NCBI GenBank assembly: GCA_013398175.1
Contig: VZRZ01008247.1
Coordinates: 578,437 to 642,436 of the forward strand
Length of the DNA: 64,000 nucleotides
From: Climacteris rufus
Taxonomy: Eukaryota; Chordata; Aves; Passeriformes; Climacteridae
Direction of reading: 5' to 3'
The notes under the pieces are model-generated. The model saw only the letters and a program-made list of their open reading frames with translations, made no database searches and had not been told where the DNA came from. This document shows, piece after piece, positions 37,401 through 49,751 of the stretch (its first letter is position 1; each line of letters begins with the position of its first letter). The position numbers were made by a program, and so were the translations under genes.

Positions 37401-40400
37401 ATTTTGAACTTTCTTGCTGCAATGTGCTGGCAGTGCCACTGCAGCAGATCAGGCTCAGCACAGATTTCCCTCCACAGAACTAGGGTCATTTTGGGCAGCT
37501 GATCTATGCCAAGATCCAGCTTACTGGCACCTGCACCGAGAGCAGTACCCACTGCTTGCCAGTTGGAATCTGGCTCAGATGGGGTTACATGAGAAGTTTC
37601 ATACTGGCAGTGAATGCAGAGCTGATTCTAAAGCAAATGCTCTGATTTGCTGCAGACAGGACACCTCTCCTCATAGTCTGCCTTGAGTCTACCAGACCTA
37701 CTCACTCAGAGAGTTAGTCCTCCCCCTCTCCCAGCTGCCACACTGGATACCATCAGAAATGGCATAGATGCTAAGAAGTGCAACTGAATGTGAGTTGCAA
37801 CTGAAGTGAGTCTCTTCTTTTCAGGCACCTGAAGTTAGTTATGGCCACTCATATGTTTATTTTCTAAGAACACATCTTCACTATTGAAAGAGTGTGTGCT
37901 TTCCATTTTCTGCATAACTAAAGCCTGTGAACTATGCATCCTGCAGCAAAACCATAGTCAAAACTGGCACTTCTCATTTACCATGGGTAAGCCTGCTGGT
38001 GACAATTATGTGTCATGGACCTCAGAATAACATTAGAATTACTGAGTTTTGCTTTTTACAATCTTGGCATGGATAACACATTTTATTTACCTTATGTAAA
38101 AAAAACATGGAAATGACCTCTAAATGTTTACTGGACCATCTTGCAACCTATTTGCATGTTAGTTCTTGGTCTATTACAAAATTTAATCAATATCAGCATA
38201 AAGTCTAAATATCTGAAGCCCTGATAGCACTTTGACCTCTTTAGGATCTGTTATATCCTTATTAGGACTTATTTTCTTAAGCAATTTCCTATTAGAAAAT
38301 CGTTCAAGATCAACCTATTTCCTAAGCTCCTTAAAAATTTGCCTTAAATGTCCTGGGTGTCATCTTAATTTTTTTACATTTTCTTTAGGTAAGGGAAGCT
38401 TAAGCAGCCCATTACTGTGTTCCATAGCACTATCAGCCACCTAATAACCAGAGGGTTTTCCACAAATAAGAAAAGACAATATTACTGCATTTTCACATCA
38501 CTCTCCTACTTTAGTTCACTTTTCCTCTTGAAAGCACTTGAAAAATCTCAGCATCACCCCTGTCTTTATCCTGAGGTAGGGGTAGATGGATGGCTGTTCT
38601 GATTCATCCTGTATAGCCAGCTCTTTTTCTTGCTCATCTGGTTTTCTCTCAAGCAGAAGTGTCCCAACTTCCACATCTTCCCTGAGTCAAACAGTTCAGT
38701 CTAAGCCAAGCATAGCAGTCACCAGCACTCCTGTATGGGACCCAGGAATCTGCCGAGCAGATGGACATCCTGGTGGCCTATTCCAGCTCCAGCTGTCCAG
38801 CAAGTTCAGAAGATTACACTAGCAAACATGACGTCTTGCATGAGGTCACCTCTGACACTAGAATTATATGGCTTTTCCAGCACTTCTTGCAAGTGGATTA
38901 TAGCTTTTTTAGCTCTTTCTAATTAAAATTCCTTTCTCTCAACACCTTGAGATTTTTTTTCATTTTACCTTTTCCTTCTGCATTCTGGAAAAGGACACAA
39001 GAAACAAGAATTTTTCTCTTGCTTTTTCTTTCATTAATACTGTTTTTATTAATACTTTTATTGTTTCTAGTCAGCCAGAAAACATTAAAATAGCTTAAAC
39101 TCACTGTTTTCACTTTCTAGTGAGAGTTTCATGTGGAGTCTAGAGCTAACCCACTCTGTGTAAAAGTTGTGAAGGGACCATCCAAGTCCCAAAGGAATTC
39201 CCAGCCCAGCCTGTCCCTTCCCCCGCACACCCACAGCCTGTGACTCCATGTCAGACCCTGGGGCTGTCAGCTCTTGCCCCACTGATGCTGCAGCAGGGCT
39301 GTTCTCCAGGTCCCCACAGCCCTGTCCTGCCCACTGCTGAGCCCCCTGGTGGGCCTCCTCATCCTTATTCCTCAGGGGAAAGGTGAGAAGTGAGCATCCC
39401 TGAGCAAAAGGCACAGTGCAGGACATAAGAGGAATAATATAAAGAATTTCCTTTACTCAAGTTAACTACTGTCATTACCATGCTCCAGAAAACAGGGCCC
39501 ATCATTTAGACAGTTATTTGAAGGGTTGTTTGGGACAGGCACAGTGTGGCTACATTGGTCTTCCTGGACACAGTCCAGTTCAGTGTAGCTCCATGTACCT
39601 CCTCTAACAGATCACTGGTGAAATCTAGCAAAAGGCTACAAGGATAAAATACTGAGATGCCTAAACTTGAAGCTTGTGGAAACATGTGCCTTAGGACATC
39701 ATAAGCCAGAATTTGTATCCACATCTTTGCATTTAATAGCTAATGGGGAATTTTCTTTCCTGAATTTATCCAGTTCCTTTCTGGATGAATTTGTATTTTT
39801 GGCATTCACAATATTCTGAGTTCCAAGATAAGACTGTGTATTGCAAGAAATGCTTTTGCCTGCATTTAAGTAAGCTATAGTGGTGTGCTGTCATCCTTAG
39901 ACTTCACACAAAGCTTAAAGTTATTTGCCAGCACAGCTAGGAACTCATAGGTAGGATGAAAACTGCCTCCAGTTCTTCTCTGTTTGATCTACACCAAAGA
40001 CTGATGCTATTTATATTGTGCTTCTGAGACTCAGAATCCCGTTTCAGAGGAACTCTTTTCTTTCTGAAGCAAAAAATACTAAATTTTCAGATTGAAACAT
40101 CAATTTTATATTATACTATCTCCCTGTCAGAGGAGTGAGTTCAGAACTACTGCCCACAGACGCATGTAGAAACTGGGACAAGATAAACAACAAACATGAC
40201 TTCTGTCCTCAACAGTTTGTTTCTCCAGTAACATGTAACCACATGATTGCAAGTACATGATTTCTCATGTAATCACAGACTGCAAGTACATTGGGAAGGG
40301 AGTAAAGGAAGTGCCCTAAAATAGCATAGATGTAGAAAATTACTTATTCAAATGTATAAGCAGATGCAAACTAAAATAAATTCATAAATATGGACTGGAA

Positions 40401-41927
40401 ACTTGCAGACATGGAAGTTTGCATGAGCAACATTGAAAAAATTCTTTGTGAAAATATTACTAAAACTGCTAGCTCTACTGTAAATAAATGAAGTCCTTAA
40501 TGTCACAAGAAATAAACATTTTATTGCAGTGATTTCCAAAAAATGAAGCCAGGCTTGCAGTTTAAGAACAGCTCCTTCTGTTGTATCTTTGATTTTGAAC
40601 ATGAAAGGATTGTTTCCTCCTAATGCAAAAATGCGCACTGATATCATACTCTAGAACATCTGTTTATAATTGATGAATATCACTGCTTCACTCTGACTGA
40701 GTGCACTTAGTAAGGATATTGTGCTGTTGTTACCACGATTTCAGCTCTGCTATTTAGTCATTTATTAAGTATCCTTTGGGCTCATTTCTGTAATTGCATA
40801 ACAAGAAGAAATCTGTGTAAGTATCATACCATGACAAGTTAAAATGAAAGCATTTGTACAGCATACGAATATCCTCTGCATACAATCAGGAAATCTGCAC
40901 TTCACTGTCAGCTGAAGGAAACAGGATGGTTTCTGCAGCCTTCTCTCCCTGCCTAAAAAAAAATAAAGCAAAAAATGTGAGTTTTGATTTGCTCAGCTCA
41001 GTATTTCTGCTAATATCTTGAGCTGTCTCAACAAAACGTGTGTATGAGGATTCAACCAAGCTGATTTCATATGTAAAACCAGGGTCTGTAGTAGGTTGCC
41101 TGGCTCATCATCTGAAACTAAGTTGTTGGAATAGTACCTTTAGCCTTCGTAGGTGAGAGGTGAGACAGGTTTGTCAAGGAGCTCCAGGAAACTAGGCTTG
41201 TAATCCTACCAGTCCCAGCTGGAGAATAATAAATGTTTCTGCAAGTAGCTGCCTTCTCCCACATTCTGACCCCACTGTCTGACACCAGCAAACTTGATCT
41301 TCCCTGTCTCTAACACAGATAACCTGAGTTAGGGATCCAGAGCCATTTTGTCAAGAGCCTGCTGTGGTAGGTGATTGACTGCTTTGCCTCTATCCAGAAC
41401 TGGTCTTGCCTCTCGCTCATACAAGAGGTAGACAAAGAGGGACAAATTCCCTTTTCCCTGAAAGCCAACCTGTGCCCTCTGTCCCTTATCCATTCTTATA
41501 GTGAAAGCAAAACAGAGCATTGAGCAACTTTTTACAGGAAGTTTTCTACAGTAAACAATAATAAAACCCCATCAGTTTCCAGGTTCTGTGTTTGTTGGCA
41601 TGGACCACATTTTACCACCATACTGCCATACTGTACTTCGGTGCCATACACCAAACCTACTCATTGTCAAATCCTCTTTTGGGGGATCAAAGAAGTTTTA
41701 AAGAAAAAACATTCAGTCCAGTTACTTGAACATGGGAATATTTATTGATTCTTTAACAGGTTTCAGAACCACTCTCCCCTGTCACAATGCAGATATTAGA
41801 AACAGCATGTGCTACACCAGAAATGGCAGAATTATCTTCACTCAGCTTCTTTACAGAAGACAGAGAAATCAACTACCCTAATAGTTTAAATACCAACAGA
41901 AGGAAGATACAATTGAAGAAACTGGAG
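34446..41927. other. Non-genic stretch with one GC-rich patch
   Basis: No gene recognised. A GC-rich block at about 39180-39420 is described in the findings. ORFs 37414-37686 (+) and 39085-39426 (-) were read without recognising a family. The rest is AT-rich unique DNA, including motif-rich sequence at about 37000-37270. Confidence 0.6.
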
Positions 41928-41991
41928 TGATGCCTAAAAGGCTAGCCCAAAAACTGAGGCCAGGCAGGAGTCAGGGAATAAAAGGTGGGTA

Positions 41992-41997
41992 TTTATT
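41992..41997 (-). terminator. Retroviral poly(A) signal AATAAA
   Basis: TTTATT on the plus strand, AATAAA on the minus strand, about 90 bases downstream of the LTR TATA box, the normal spacing for the end of R in a short LTR. Confidence 0.7.
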
Positions 41998-42087
41998 TGA
42001 AGGGCCTTCAAAGGTACATTTAGGGCAGGCAAAGCCCCCTCCTTGGGGTATCACCCAAAATGGACAACGAGTCACGAGTTCTCCACA

Positions 42088-42096
42088 CTTTTATAG
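42088..42096 (-). promoter_or_regulatory. LTR TATA box CTATAAAAG
   Basis: Consensus TATA element on the minus strand, about 50 bases inside the LTR 5' end. Transcription from it would run towards lower coordinates, out of the LTR into the flank. Confidence 0.7.
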
Positions 42097-42145
42097 ACTT
42101 GGTCCATTCGCATATCAGCATAGATTTACCAATTAAAACTTTACA

Positions 42146-42180
42146 ATTTCCCCCTAGCTCACTCCCCCCCCCCCCCTTTT
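42146..42180 (-). other. Polypurine tract with G13 run
   Basis: On the minus strand AAAA, thirteen G residues, AGTGAGCTAGGGGGAAAT then the LTR. Purine-rich sequence directly before the LTR start is where plus-strand DNA synthesis is primed in retroviruses. The G13 homopolymer (C 42164-42176 on the plus strand) is likely to be length-variable and error-prone in assemblies. Confidence 0.75.
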
Positions 42181-42327
42181 AGAAGCTTGGGCCTGGGCAG
42201 CTCGAATGGCCTTGGGTGAGTACAGAATGCTAGTGTTATGTCTATAGAAAACAGCAACCAACAAGATATAAAGCATACACGCCAGACAATGCAGGATTTG
42301 AAAAATATAAGGGTTAAACCTAAGGCA
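42154..42327 (-). pseudogene. env-like transmembrane protein tail, remnant
   Basis: A minus-strand frame of 57 codons is open from just after an in-frame TGA (42330-42328) to a TAG at 42156-42154. It has a hydrophobic segment of about 20 residues in its first half, then a basic, Ala/Gln/Lys-rich tail ending in a glycine run encoded by the polypurine tract. Position immediately before the 3' LTR and this layout fit the membrane anchor and cytoplasmic tail of a retroviral env TM subunit. The rest of env and all of gag-pol are missing or unrecognisable upstream. A second frame is also open across this segment, so the frame choice is inferred from the residue pattern. Non-functional. Confidence 0.5.
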
Positions 42328-42345
42328 TCAGGAGAAGAGATGGTC
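42181..42345 (-). mobile_element. ERVK-like internal sequence, 3' remnant
   Basis: Proviral sequence continues from the polypurine tract away from the LTR. Retroviral character fades by about 42345, and sequence further on (42346 onwards) is not recognisable. The element is therefore 5'-truncated, deleted, or too diverged to follow; the boundary given is a guess. Confidence 0.45.
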
Positions 42346-44992
42346 TTCCCTAATTTCAGCTTAAGTGAGTTGATACGAAGTAAATAAAACCTTCCTGGAT
42401 GACCCTGAATGAAAAATACTTGAATAAACTCCTGAAAGCTTGGATATATAATTTCCTACTTTGCCTGCAGAAATATTAGGAGAGAATTTACAACAATTAC
42501 AACACCTTTCTCTGGGCCACTTGAAGATCTTGTCAGTGAAAAACACAAAACATTTTTTATGTGCAGTAGTTACAATGCAAGAATATTGCAGTCTCCTGTC
42601 AGTAACAGTGCCTCCACAGCCACCACGAGCAGGGGTGACACTGAGAACGTGAGTCGATAACAGATGTATAATTAAATGCAGTGTGAATAAAACAGCCCTT
42701 CAGCCACATAACCAGCTGTATCCATTCACATACTCAAGCATACTGAAATCACAGCTCCCAGGAGCATTCCAAAGTCACAAACATAACACTTTGGAAGAAG
42801 ATTGTAGCTGGGTTCTCCCACATATGCAATGAAACAAACAACAGAAACAGCCAAACTGCTATGTAAAGCATGCAGTAATTTAAGTCCTTCAGCATTATCC
42901 AGTCATTCCATAAAACTATGTAACTATAGTACGATCTAAAGAACACAATTTAGAAAACTTATTAAATTTTTCCTTGCTGTTTGCTTTCTGAGAGCATACT
43001 TTAACAAAAACTTTACAAAATTATGAATTTTCAGAGAGAAGAATGAATACTAACACTGTCAGGAAGAGTATTTCTTCTTTATCTAAGTCAGTGTATTAAT
43101 TACAGATTGATATTATGCTGTTATCTCAGCTGAACAGAACAGAGTTCAGCCCACGAGCATATGTCTACCAACCCGGTAGATACACATAGCTACTGAAAGC
43201 ATGTTCTAGATCAGTAACATTGATCAGCAACCCAAAAAGTGAGTAATTAAATTGTTATTTACCTGAGGCTGCAGTCATACAGCAGACTGAGAGAGCAATC
43301 TCTTTCCTGTGAGAGGCATCAGCAAGGAAACAGATACAGATGATAACTCTGGATGTCTTTTTACACCTGGATCAAAATACTCCACTCAGAGGCACTGCTT
43401 TCACTTGCATTTATCTCACACTCTCAGAGCTGGAGTTATACACACAGCAATCAGAATTAGAGTCCTTCACAGGATGTGTGCATTTCATGATTGCTTTAAC
43501 AGTTGATTTTTTTTGTAATAATTAAATGCTCTTTCTTTCTAAGTGGATTCTCAGCTTTATTTTAGTTTCTTACAACAAATTATTCCAATCACTGACAAAT
43601 TAACAGCTCTTTTTACACCTCACTGTGCTTTGTTTGATTTCCTATGTTTTAATTGCTGTTACTAAGTAAAAGGTCCTTTTTGATTTTGTTTCCACACAGG
43701 GAAACTGAAAAGCATCCTCCATTGGTTTCTTTTGCTTATAGACACTTTAAAAAGTGAAGTAGGTGGGCCAGATGCCTTTTTTCAAACACTATTAGGAGTG
43801 CCACACACTGTGGTTGTATGAATGCTGGAGAATGCTCTTTGAAAGTTTTTGCTCTGAATCTGTAACAAGGCACAACAATGGCTCCTTTCCAGCAACTCCC
43901 TATCGTATTCCATTCTGACAGCTATTTTCCAGCAATATCTACAGCTAGGATCTAACAAGAGGGAACAAGAACAAAAAAGATACTAGAAGATTAATGATCC
44001 TTGGCACGATATTACCACAATCCCAGCGTCAGTCACCATAAACGGAAACACATGAACAAAATCTATATATCATGTTGGCCCAGTCACTGAATATGCTTTC
44101 TATAAACTTCAGAAGAATAGCATTAGGTTATCTTGGGCCTCTAAGAGCCACCCTGAAAATCAACTATAGCACATTCAAGAATCTTCTCAGTGTGCCCCTT
44201 ATGATGAAGAACTTCCTCCCTGATTATCTGGTCCCACGAGGAATAGTAAATGCTCTTCACTTGAACAAAGAAACTTTGCAGACTCTGTTTTGCTAGGACA
44301 GCTGACAAGTCTGAGGGATGTTTGCCCCATTTCCCATATACTCTGTCCTCACAGAGACGGTGCAGGTGTGCAATACCTGATAATGCTCAATACCTGAAGC
44401 TCCTCTGAGTAGCCGACAAACAACCTCACAGATGTCCACATAGACCTCAACCTCTGCACTTCTGAGATGTCATGAAAGTAACGTACATCAAGAGGAAGCT
44501 GGACCAGAAAAGACATGATGCAGGGCAATCAGAGCTGTCCTTTATGCTAAAATTGTAATCTTCTGCATTCTTAGCACTTTATGCTGTAGCTGAGATTTCT
44601 GTCCCACATGGCCCTTCATCTTTCCCCTTTTCTAGACACCAGAAGGATACAGACAGTGTTGCCAAGATTTTTGTTCTGTCCAGACCTGACCAAGCAAAAA
44701 GCATATGTTGCACTGGACTGAGGATCTGAGCAGGACCTCACCTTTCATCCAGATTAGCTGGGAATGAATTAACCCCCACAAACCCTGGCTTCCTAGGTAC
44801 CAATGAACCTATGTAAGGAAGCTGCAACCTTGTTCTTTTTCTGGCCTGTGTGAGATCCAGAACTGGAACAAAGTAGGAAATGGGAGGCTAAAGCACAAAA
44901 CTATAAGGAAGGGAAGTAGGAAGGGAAGGAGAGCTTTCCTATTTCAGTAGCAATGAGCTAGTGAATACAGAGTATACAAAATATATAGAATA

Positions 44993-45010
44993 TACAGAGT
45001 ATACTCTGTA
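44993..45010. repeat. 18-bp perfect palindrome
   Basis: TACAGAGTATACTCTGTA is its own reverse complement with no spacer, centred on GTATAC. A partial copy of the left arm (ATACAGAGTATAC, from about 44976) lies just upstream, so the site may have arisen by a short duplication and inversion. It could form a small cruciform or a dimer-binding site; neither is shown. Confidence 0.85.
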
Positions 45011-46671
45011 CAACAGCAGCCTCGGAGTCCAAGTCTGTGTACCTGCCCGGTGACTCTGAAATTGTAGCAAAAGCTTGTCTCCAAATTTCTGGTCTGTTGG
45101 GCTCAGATATATGAATGGTGATGGGACTGAAACTCATTTATTGACATCTAACTAAAAGACTTGAAAAGAGTAATGGCTGCATACAAATACACCACTGTGC
45201 TGTGTAACTGCTCAAACCCAGGCTACAGACCCTTTGTTAGTAAATGTGATAAAACTGCACTGTTGGAATGAACATACCACGAAATTCCAAAGTACATTTG
45301 AGCAATCAGAAATATGTTTTTCTTCATCATCAGACCTTTTCTGCATCAAAGGTCTCAGACCATAAAAGGCTTCTGACATACAAGACAAAAAAAAAACCTA
45401 ATTAAATTGTATGGCAAGTCAGAATGATAGGTGGCCTCATTATTCCCAATTAACCCTGCCCAAGAACTCACATAAAAGGTGAACATATAGAAACAAATCA
45501 GTTTCGTGGATAGCTTATTCTACTTAAGACAGAGGCAAACACCACAATAGAATTAGTGGCATTCTCATCCGCTACAAATAAGAAAATAAAACAATTTGTA
45601 TGCTGGACATCCTCTAGACATACTCCTTCTGGTGATGCACCTTCTCTGTTAAGTTAAGCACTAAAGCAAACTTTTTCCCAAAGCTTTGTGGTTCCTAGAC
45701 CTGTCCTTTAAGATTTCCTCCATTGCTATGTTTGATCCTCTTTGTCCTTCAACCCCACTTGTCTCCAAATCTGGAGTTACACAAACACAGTGGTCTGATT
45801 TCATTCAGACAAACAAAATTATGGGTCTTTTATATCAGCACATTCTAGGCAGCTGTAACCTTATCAGACGCTAACTCGGCATTGTTCAAGATGAACCAAA
45901 TTGCAGAGTCTTTTCAAATAAAGTTCCTAAGGAGATAGTACTTAGTCATGTCAACCAAAACCAGTAAGGCCACACATTCAGCCTTGTAACAGATCAGCTT
46001 CTGATCTGCATGCTCTTTGTCCACATCTGACTGAAAATGGACAAGTGTACACCAAGGACAGGAAGTGGGATTAGGTGGTGCTCTACCCTGCTTAGTCAGA
46101 AGTTTCTTATCTGTCTTGAAAATAGACATTTCTACCAAGTAAAGCTCATGATGACAGAGAATAAAATCCATCCAATTACATATTGGCATCCTGCCCTATG
46201 CATCTCCCTGAAAAAATGTAAATTACCCTTGTAATGGCATGCCAGGCTTCAATAAGAATTAGCAACCTAGAAAGAAGGGTGGTTTTCTTATGATGCAGTA
46301 AAGCTTACGCTAGGGGAAGTGTGCCCCTTTCTGATGTGGAATGATAACTCAATTCTGTCTGCCTGTGTTATTAGTGCAGAAGGCAACCAGTAGTTTATAG
46401 TAAAACATTTTTTGCTGGCATATGTTACCTATTACATAGAAAAATCCTGGGTGATTTTAATTCACATACAAACCAGCATACACAAGTGGTGTGTGCACAT
46501 AGGTGCCTTATTTTATTTTCATGTGCATGAGACTAGGCAAACTGGAATCGAGCTAGAGGAAAATTCCATAAAGCATTCTAATCCTGCAAGTGCTATCACC
46601 AAGAATACCTGACAGGCACTCAGCTAGAAACTGCACCTACATTTAGAAAGAGTCATGAAGCAGTAATTTCT

Positions 46672-46687
46672 AAAAAAAAAAAAAAAA
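46672..46687. repeat. Poly(A) run, 16 bases
   Basis: A16 followed by GAAAAAA. No recognisable retroposon body or flanking duplication. Confidence 0.9.
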
Positions 46688-48194
46688 GAAAAAATATCTA
46701 ATTATCAAGTAGTATAGAAATATTTATAGAGTTGCTTTCAGTACCACACAACTGGTCACAATACAATTCAGTAGGCAGACCACATAAAGGAAAATGTAAT
46801 TTGATTTTTTTCCTTTTTGGACTTAATTTTCAAACATTTTTAATGTGATTGGTCTAAAGTTTAAGCATTTCCAGCAGTGATAACTTTTAATACTTTTAAA
46901 AGTGGCCTGGATTGCACGGAGTTTAGACATACATGTAGGGTTTATCGGCACAGCTGCTCAATGAGTGATACAAGAACCTTCATATATTGTTTCCAGGCTT
47001 AGTTGCTCAGTGTATGGAGTACCTTCTCTCTTACCCCAGCATGTCTCAGATTGCTGCTTGCTGAGCCCTTCCTAGAATGTCCTCAGAACCAAGCTGTGGA
47101 AGACACATTGTTGGTGATGAACGGCTCCAGTGAAGTTTTTTTTGTCCTCTTGTTTATTGACAGGAAAATGGAGAGGGAGACCAGTGACCTAATGTCTTCA
47201 TAGGACCCCTTGCCTTCTTTCTATTTGAAAATAAAATTACCACAGACTGTAACTGACATACAGAAAAAATTACAACTGTTCACAAGAGTTAATGCACTGA
47301 TTTTTTACCATTACTGTTACTTTTTAAAATTACTGCAGCAATATTTTAATAAAAGCAAGATCCTAGGGGCAAGAGTCAAATTATTTGCAATGGCTCTGAT
47401 TTGCCCTTCTCTAGAGAATATTGATTGCCTCAAAGCAAAGGGATGAAAGTATTTTGCAAGCATACCAAAAGAAGGTGCTATGATTGCAAATAAATTAGTG
47501 AAAACACTTTTTTTTTTTAAATCCTGGTAGCATTACCTGTGCTAAAACTTACAGAAAAGCCATAGATACATACTATTTGCAGGAATTGTATCATACTATT
47601 TTCCTGGGATATAATCATAATAGTTTTCCCTTCTTTTTATGATGGCTTTACCTCAAAAAATCCCCATACCTATAAAGTCTTCCAGTTTTCCAAATGTTTA
47701 TGAGATTACTAGCTGCCAACCCTGTCCAATTAAGTAAAATCATGGCTGGAAAATTCAAATACAGAGTTTAAGGAAGACAATGTGAACATCAAAATGAATG
47801 CAACAATGAATAAGTCAAAGAAATCAAACTGGCATTAGGAATACTTACTGTTTTCTTTCCATTATGAAATCTGTGTCCCCAAATTCATGTAAGTAAAGTT
47901 TAAAACCGTATTTTTTCCTATAACAATGACAGTCCTTTTTTGAATACAAAATGGCCATAACTTAAATGTTAAAATGTTAGCTTTTTGCTTTGTAGGTAAG
48001 ACTTATCTCATTTGTAATGAAACATCCATGACTTTCTTGCATGCAGAATTTATTTGTGGTTTTTAGGCTACCTGATCTAATTCAAATGTATTTTTTTTTC
48101 TTTCTGAGTTAGATAATAATATCTCACAGAAAAGAATGACTGGTACAATCAAAGTGTACCAAACAGGTCACTGACTTCATCTTTTCAGCCTGTG

Positions 48195-48590
48195 AAAGAG
48201 GTGATGGAGATAGAGAAATGACAAGCATCTGAATAATCCTGAAGCATGGCAGCAAGACAGTGAACAGGGAACAATTTTTCAGTGTGCCTCATATGACAGG
48301 AACTAATAAACATCAAGCAGCTGGTACAAACAAGTAAAGGCAGATCTTTTCTCACACACAGTATAAAACTGTGAAATTCATTGCCAGGGGATATTGTGGG
48401 TGGGAAGAAAAATCCATCAAGGGCTATTAAACACTAAGATATCACCTCCAGCACAGGAAATCCCTGAGCCATAGATCACTAGAACCTGGAAACTGTGAAG
48501 GAAGGAGACAAAATAACATGGCTGTAGAGCTAATTATTCTTCCATAGCCATCTGCTACAGCCACTGACAAAGGGCAGGTGCTCCTTAAAA
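48195..48590 (+). mobile_element. Amniote-type CR1 LINE 3' region, old copy
   Basis: Blocks occur in the right order for the CR1 3' region on the plus strand: an 'ACAGGGAACAATTTTTCAGT' start followed by a 'catatgacaggaactaataaacatc' type segment, 'TTTTCTCACACACAGTA', GTGAAATTCATTGCCAGGGG, ATCCATCAAGGGCTATTAAA, CCCTGAGCCATAGATCACT and TCTTCCATAGCCATCTGCTA. These match the amniote CR1 sequence that reads 'aactcattgccaggggatgttgtg...tccatcaatggctattag...ctgcca'. It encodes no surviving frame. It differs from the copy at 27433-28001 and is clearly older. Both ends are approximate. Confidence 0.7.
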
Positions 48591-49751
48591 AAAAAGACAA
48601 GTGCTTAATCTGAACAAGTGAAAACATCTTCATGCCATTATATATGATGTAAATAAAAAAACTTGTATTAGCTATATCATCACATATCTCCCATTTCTTC
48701 ATACACACACACACACACACGCATATGAACATGTATGTATGTCTGTATAAACATACACACATCCCTGCAAAGGTGATAACCTTGATTTTTTTTTGTTACA
48801 GGTACCCTTTTAACAGCAAGTAATAATATAAACTGCTGCCTTGGAAAAGCCTTAGCAGCCTCTTGGTAAGGGGACACCTTGAGCTCATGCAGACTGCGCC
48901 ACTGGGACTCGTGTTACAGAGACTCACGCTCCAGAGACCCCTGAGCTGTCGGAAACTGCAACCTCCATAACGTTTTTTGACAGGTTTTTTTATATATAAT
49001 GTGCCAGATTAAAAGAAAAGAAAAAAATCACACCACAAATTAAAAACTAAAAGAAACCAGCTCAAATTCCAGCATGCAGTTCTGTAATCAGACCCACATG
49101 TGCCTTTTTTGGGGTTGGAACCTCTTGCTCTTCCACACAGACATCTGCCACTAACCAGCAACTCAAGGCATAATCTGGAGCATCCTTGTCATTACTACTC
49201 CAGTTCTTTCAGGTCTCTTGACCCATCTCTTCAACCAGGGAGCCTCAGCCTCTCTGGCTCTAAACCTTGTTCAGTCACCTTGTTCCAAGAACCCTTTTCT
49301 CAGTCACTATCCTTTGCAAAATGTTCTCTGATCTGGATGTCATCTGACAAACTTCAGACTTCCAGCTACAGACATCTTTCCTCAAGCTCCCAAATCCATC
49401 ATTTTTTTCCAAAATATGCCTCAACTGTGATCTTACTTGCCCTTTCTCCTCAATTCCCAGCCTGTCCCAGTCAGTTTTATGCTTCACTTCTTGTTCATCA
49501 GGCTTTTGCCTAATCCTATCAGTTTTATCTCTTTCTTGTGTCTCCCCTACACAAGATTTTTTTTACCCCATTGTGCATTTAAATCAGGTATTGTCCTTCT
49601 GCATATTTGCTAAGTGGGCCTGTGCAGCCACAACATCCCTCCCCTAGCTGAGAAAATCCTTTTCTTACCCAATAAAGAGGAAATACCTTTTTCTACATAA
49701 TTAAGAACATTAATACACAGCAGTTTCATGACCTGACAGTGAATCTCTGGG
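48591..49751. other. Non-genic stretch
   Basis: Contains the (AC)n tract at 48703-48720 with imperfect ATGT/ACAC flanks up to about 48761, and a small CpG-bearing patch at 48884-48972. The 137-codon frame at 49100-49513 starts at GTG, is Ser/Pro/Leu-rich and matches nothing I know; I do not call it. Confidence 0.55.
48703..48720. repeat. (AC)n microsatellite
   Basis: Nine uninterrupted AC units, followed by a degenerate stretch of GTAT/ACAT units to about 48761. Confidence 0.9.

Larger units (their letters stand above)
41928..42145 (-). mobile_element. 3' LTR of an ERVK/betaretrovirus-like element, 218 bp
   Basis: Read on the minus strand, the element starts TGTAAAGTTTTAATTGG just after a polypurine tract and ends TTTTAGGCATCA, so it has TG...CA ends. 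In order it has a TATA box CTATAAAAG (42096 down to 42088), a GC-richer R region and an AATAAA signal (41997-41992), with about 65 bases beyond it to the end. This is the layout of a short retroviral LTR. Its plus-strand left flank is CTGGAG (41922-41927), the expected position of a target duplication, but the partner copy cannot be located because the provirus body is incomplete. The TATA-bearing LTR is adjacent to internal sequence, so it is a 3' LTR rather than a solo LTR. The ORF at 41927-42136 is a plus-strand shadow. Confidence 0.85.
42346..48194. other. Non-genic stretch
   Basis: No gene recognised. Contains the palindrome at 44993-45010, a GGAAG-rich purine patch near 44905-44935 and the poly(A) tract at 46672-46687. 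Part of 42346-42650 could still be diverged proviral sequence. ORFs at 44072-44296, 45914-46189 and 47003-47446 have no domain. Confidence 0.6.

Noticed and set aside
42329..42334. CAGGAG as a possible partner duplication for CTGGAG at 41922-41927
   Set aside because: One mismatch, and it would make an element of LTR plus a small piece of internal sequence, which is not a normal integration product.
44072..44296. Possible degraded CR1 (a block near CCTTATGATGAAGAACTTCC)
   Set aside because: Only one short block resembles CR1 and the expected neighbouring blocks do not follow in order.
49100..49513. 137-codon plus-strand frame, Ser/Pro/Leu-rich
   Set aside because: Starts at GTG rather than ATG, low-complexity composition, no recognisable family and no neighbouring gene structure.
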